A stretch of DNA of 22,915 nt from a virus, in the IMG/VR virus record IMGVR_UViG_3300021138_000187, positions 1 to 22,915 of that record. One strand, written 5' to 3'. The notes beneath the pieces were generated by a model. It saw only the letters and a list, made by a program, of their open reading frames with translations. It had not been told where the DNA came from and did no database searches. The position numbers were made by a program, and so were the translations under genes. Below, piece after piece: positions 21,799 through 22,915 of the stretch. Position 1 is the stretch's first letter; each line of letters starts with the position of its first letter.

Positions 21799-22915
21799 TT
21801 AGTAATTAAGAATATTTTTATCCGATGTGATATTTGCGTTATCCGATAGTATTACTATGCTATCTGCCGTGAAATAATCTTCAATAGTTTCATCAACAGT
21901 AATTAATAAATTATCAGAAGTGATAAGCGTTGTATCGCTAGTCAAATTCTTGTTTGGATAAACAGCAACATATGGTGTATCATAAAGTAATTCAACAGGA
22001 GAATTTTCATTATTTATTAATAAGAATTCGCCAAATAGTTCCGAACCAGCTGGATGGAACGTGTTATATATTATATTTTTATATGTGTCTAATGTTGAAG
22101 CGGCTTTGATTTGATATGAGAAATCTTGATAAAAATAACTATCCTGAATGTATTTATCAGAATTTAGGAATCCTCTTGTCGTTGACCAATAACCTCTTCC
22201 TTTACCAACACCAGATTTAATGACTTCTGCTTGAACAAAAGAAGCAGTGTTAAATTCTGATATTGTTGTACTCAATACAGCGCCCGATCCTTTCGCTGTT
22301 TTTACTAAAATATTTGGTAATGAATTATAACCAGACCCGGAAAATGTCAATACAGCTGCAGTAATTTTTCCGGTATTATCAGTAGTTACATAACCTTTGG
22401 CAGGAGAAGTTGTATCGCCTCCGGAAAATACCAATAACTCTCCATTACTATAACCAGATCCACCATTGATTACGTTTGGTTGAGTTAATCCGCCATAAAG
22501 ATACGCCTTAACAAATTCACCATCAATATATCCTTTACCAGAATTTACGAGAGAAACTTGACTGACGATGTTATTACCAACAGATGGTAAAGCTGATATG
22601 ATTTCATTTTTACCGTCTATAGTATTATCTGCTCTGTACATAACAGGATCGTTGAAAGTAAAATTCGCAGGTAAAATTACAGAGGCTGCTTTGAAATTTC
22701 CAACAGTATTTGAATATGATGGAGGACCGTATAATGTTATGGAAGTGTTTGAATTTACGGTTTTTATTATTTGTTCTTGTGATACTGTGGAATTAGCAAC
22801 GAGAACAATAACATCTCCATTTGAAAAATAAGTAGAAAAAGAAGTTCCACTTCCCGTAACTGTATTTGAAGTTGTGGAAAAAGAAATTGTTCCAGGCAAA
22901 GTGTTGCTGAACATC
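21799..22915 (-). CDS. Virion structural protein, C-terminal part (possibly baseplate wedge); 5' end beyond the window
   Basis: The frame reaches the window edge. The ATG at 22914 has only one base upstream, so it may be internal, and the sequence opens directly into a repeat module. Residues ~9-70 form the TGSGTSFxTxFxxGD module also found in the 1290- and 904-residue proteins. Residues ~130-220 contain two 'GSGY' beta repeats (GGSGYSNGELLVFSG, FSGSGYNSLPNILV). Residues ~240-310 carry GYWSTTRGFLNSDKYIQDSY, FYQDFSYQIKA and HPAGSELFGEF, a conserved block I associate with large baseplate-region structural proteins of marine T4-like phages. The C-terminus is Asp/Thr-rich (TLITSDNLLITVDETIE). In T4, gene 7 precedes gene 8, so a gp7-equivalent role is possible but not shown by sequence. 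Confidence 0.65.
   Translation of the reverse strand, partial: MFSNTLPGTISFSTTSNTVTGSGTSFSTYFSNGDVIVLVANSTVSQEQIIKTVNSNTSITLYGPPSYSNTVGNFKAASVILPANFTFNDPVMYRADNTIDGKNEIISALPSVGNNIVSQVSLVNSGKGYIDGEFVKAYLYGGLTQPNVINGGSGYSNGELLVFSGGDTTSPAKGYVTTDNTGKITAAVLTFSGSGYNSLPNILVKTAKGSGAVLSTTISEFNTASFVQAEVIKSGVGKGRGYWSTTRGFLNSDKYIQDSYFYQDFSYQIKAASTLDTYKNIIYNTFHPAGSELFGEFLLINNENSPVELLYDTPYVAVYPNKNLTSDTTLITSDNLLITVDETIEDYFTADSIVILSDNANITSDKNILNY

Noticed and set aside
1-22915. CRISPR array or tRNA gene
   Set aside because: No regularly spaced identical repeats with unique spacers and no cloverleaf-like sequence were noticed. The repetitive look comes from codons of the Asn/Ser/Thr shaft repeats.

Overview
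The window reads as part of the structural-gene region of a T4-like tailed phage (myovirus), probably aquatic and related to the cyanophage/pelagiphage branch. The DNA is AT-rich. All convincing phage genes lie on the minus strand and are packed with gaps of 0-50 nt, often with stop/start overlaps, so transcription runs from high to low coordinates. No host genes, tRNAs, CRISPR arrays or replication genes are visible. The T4-like assignment rests on a recognisable baseplate wedge gp8, a DUF4815-type giant virion protein, and several small or fibre proteins whose end domains are typical of marine T4-like phages.

Layout in transcription order. (1) 22915-18288, baseplate side: the C-terminal part of a beta-rich structural protein, a 649-residue fibre with an 'NDGTGDP' head and a gp53-like C-terminal tip, and an enlarged gp8. 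(2) 18282-17716: a 2-oxoglutarate/Fe(II) oxygenase. (3) 17697-11089: two giant virion proteins of 1290 and 904 residues. (4) 11087-8517: small conserved phage proteins (about 70, 127, 72 and 54 residues) mixed with two fibre-like proteins. (5) 8507-6227: two tandem paralogous fibres and a 232-residue virion protein. (6) 6227-2978: a ~1000-codon multi-domain tail protein interrupted by an in-frame TGA, then a small tail-associated gene whose natural 5' end appears to be frameshifted at a T7 run. (7) 2931-1: more fibre-like genes with an inserted YkgJ-type cysteine-cluster gene, ending in a truncated glycine-rich fibre.

Functionally the window is a baseplate plus a large adhesin cassette. At least nine separate fibre-like proteins share an Asn/Ser/Thr-rich shaft repeat (GN-S/T-T-x-N...) but carry different C-terminal domains. 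That suggests modular exchange of receptor-binding parts. Two probable metal-binding proteins (2OG oxygenase and YkgJ-type) are embedded in this cassette and may modify virion or host surface components; this is inference.

Caveats: the first ~140 bases have a different composition and a plus-strand coding signature, so the left edge looks like an assembly chimera or junction. The in-frame TGA and the T7 frameshift may be sequencing errors or real lesions. Family names come from recognising motifs by eye; no database search was possible.
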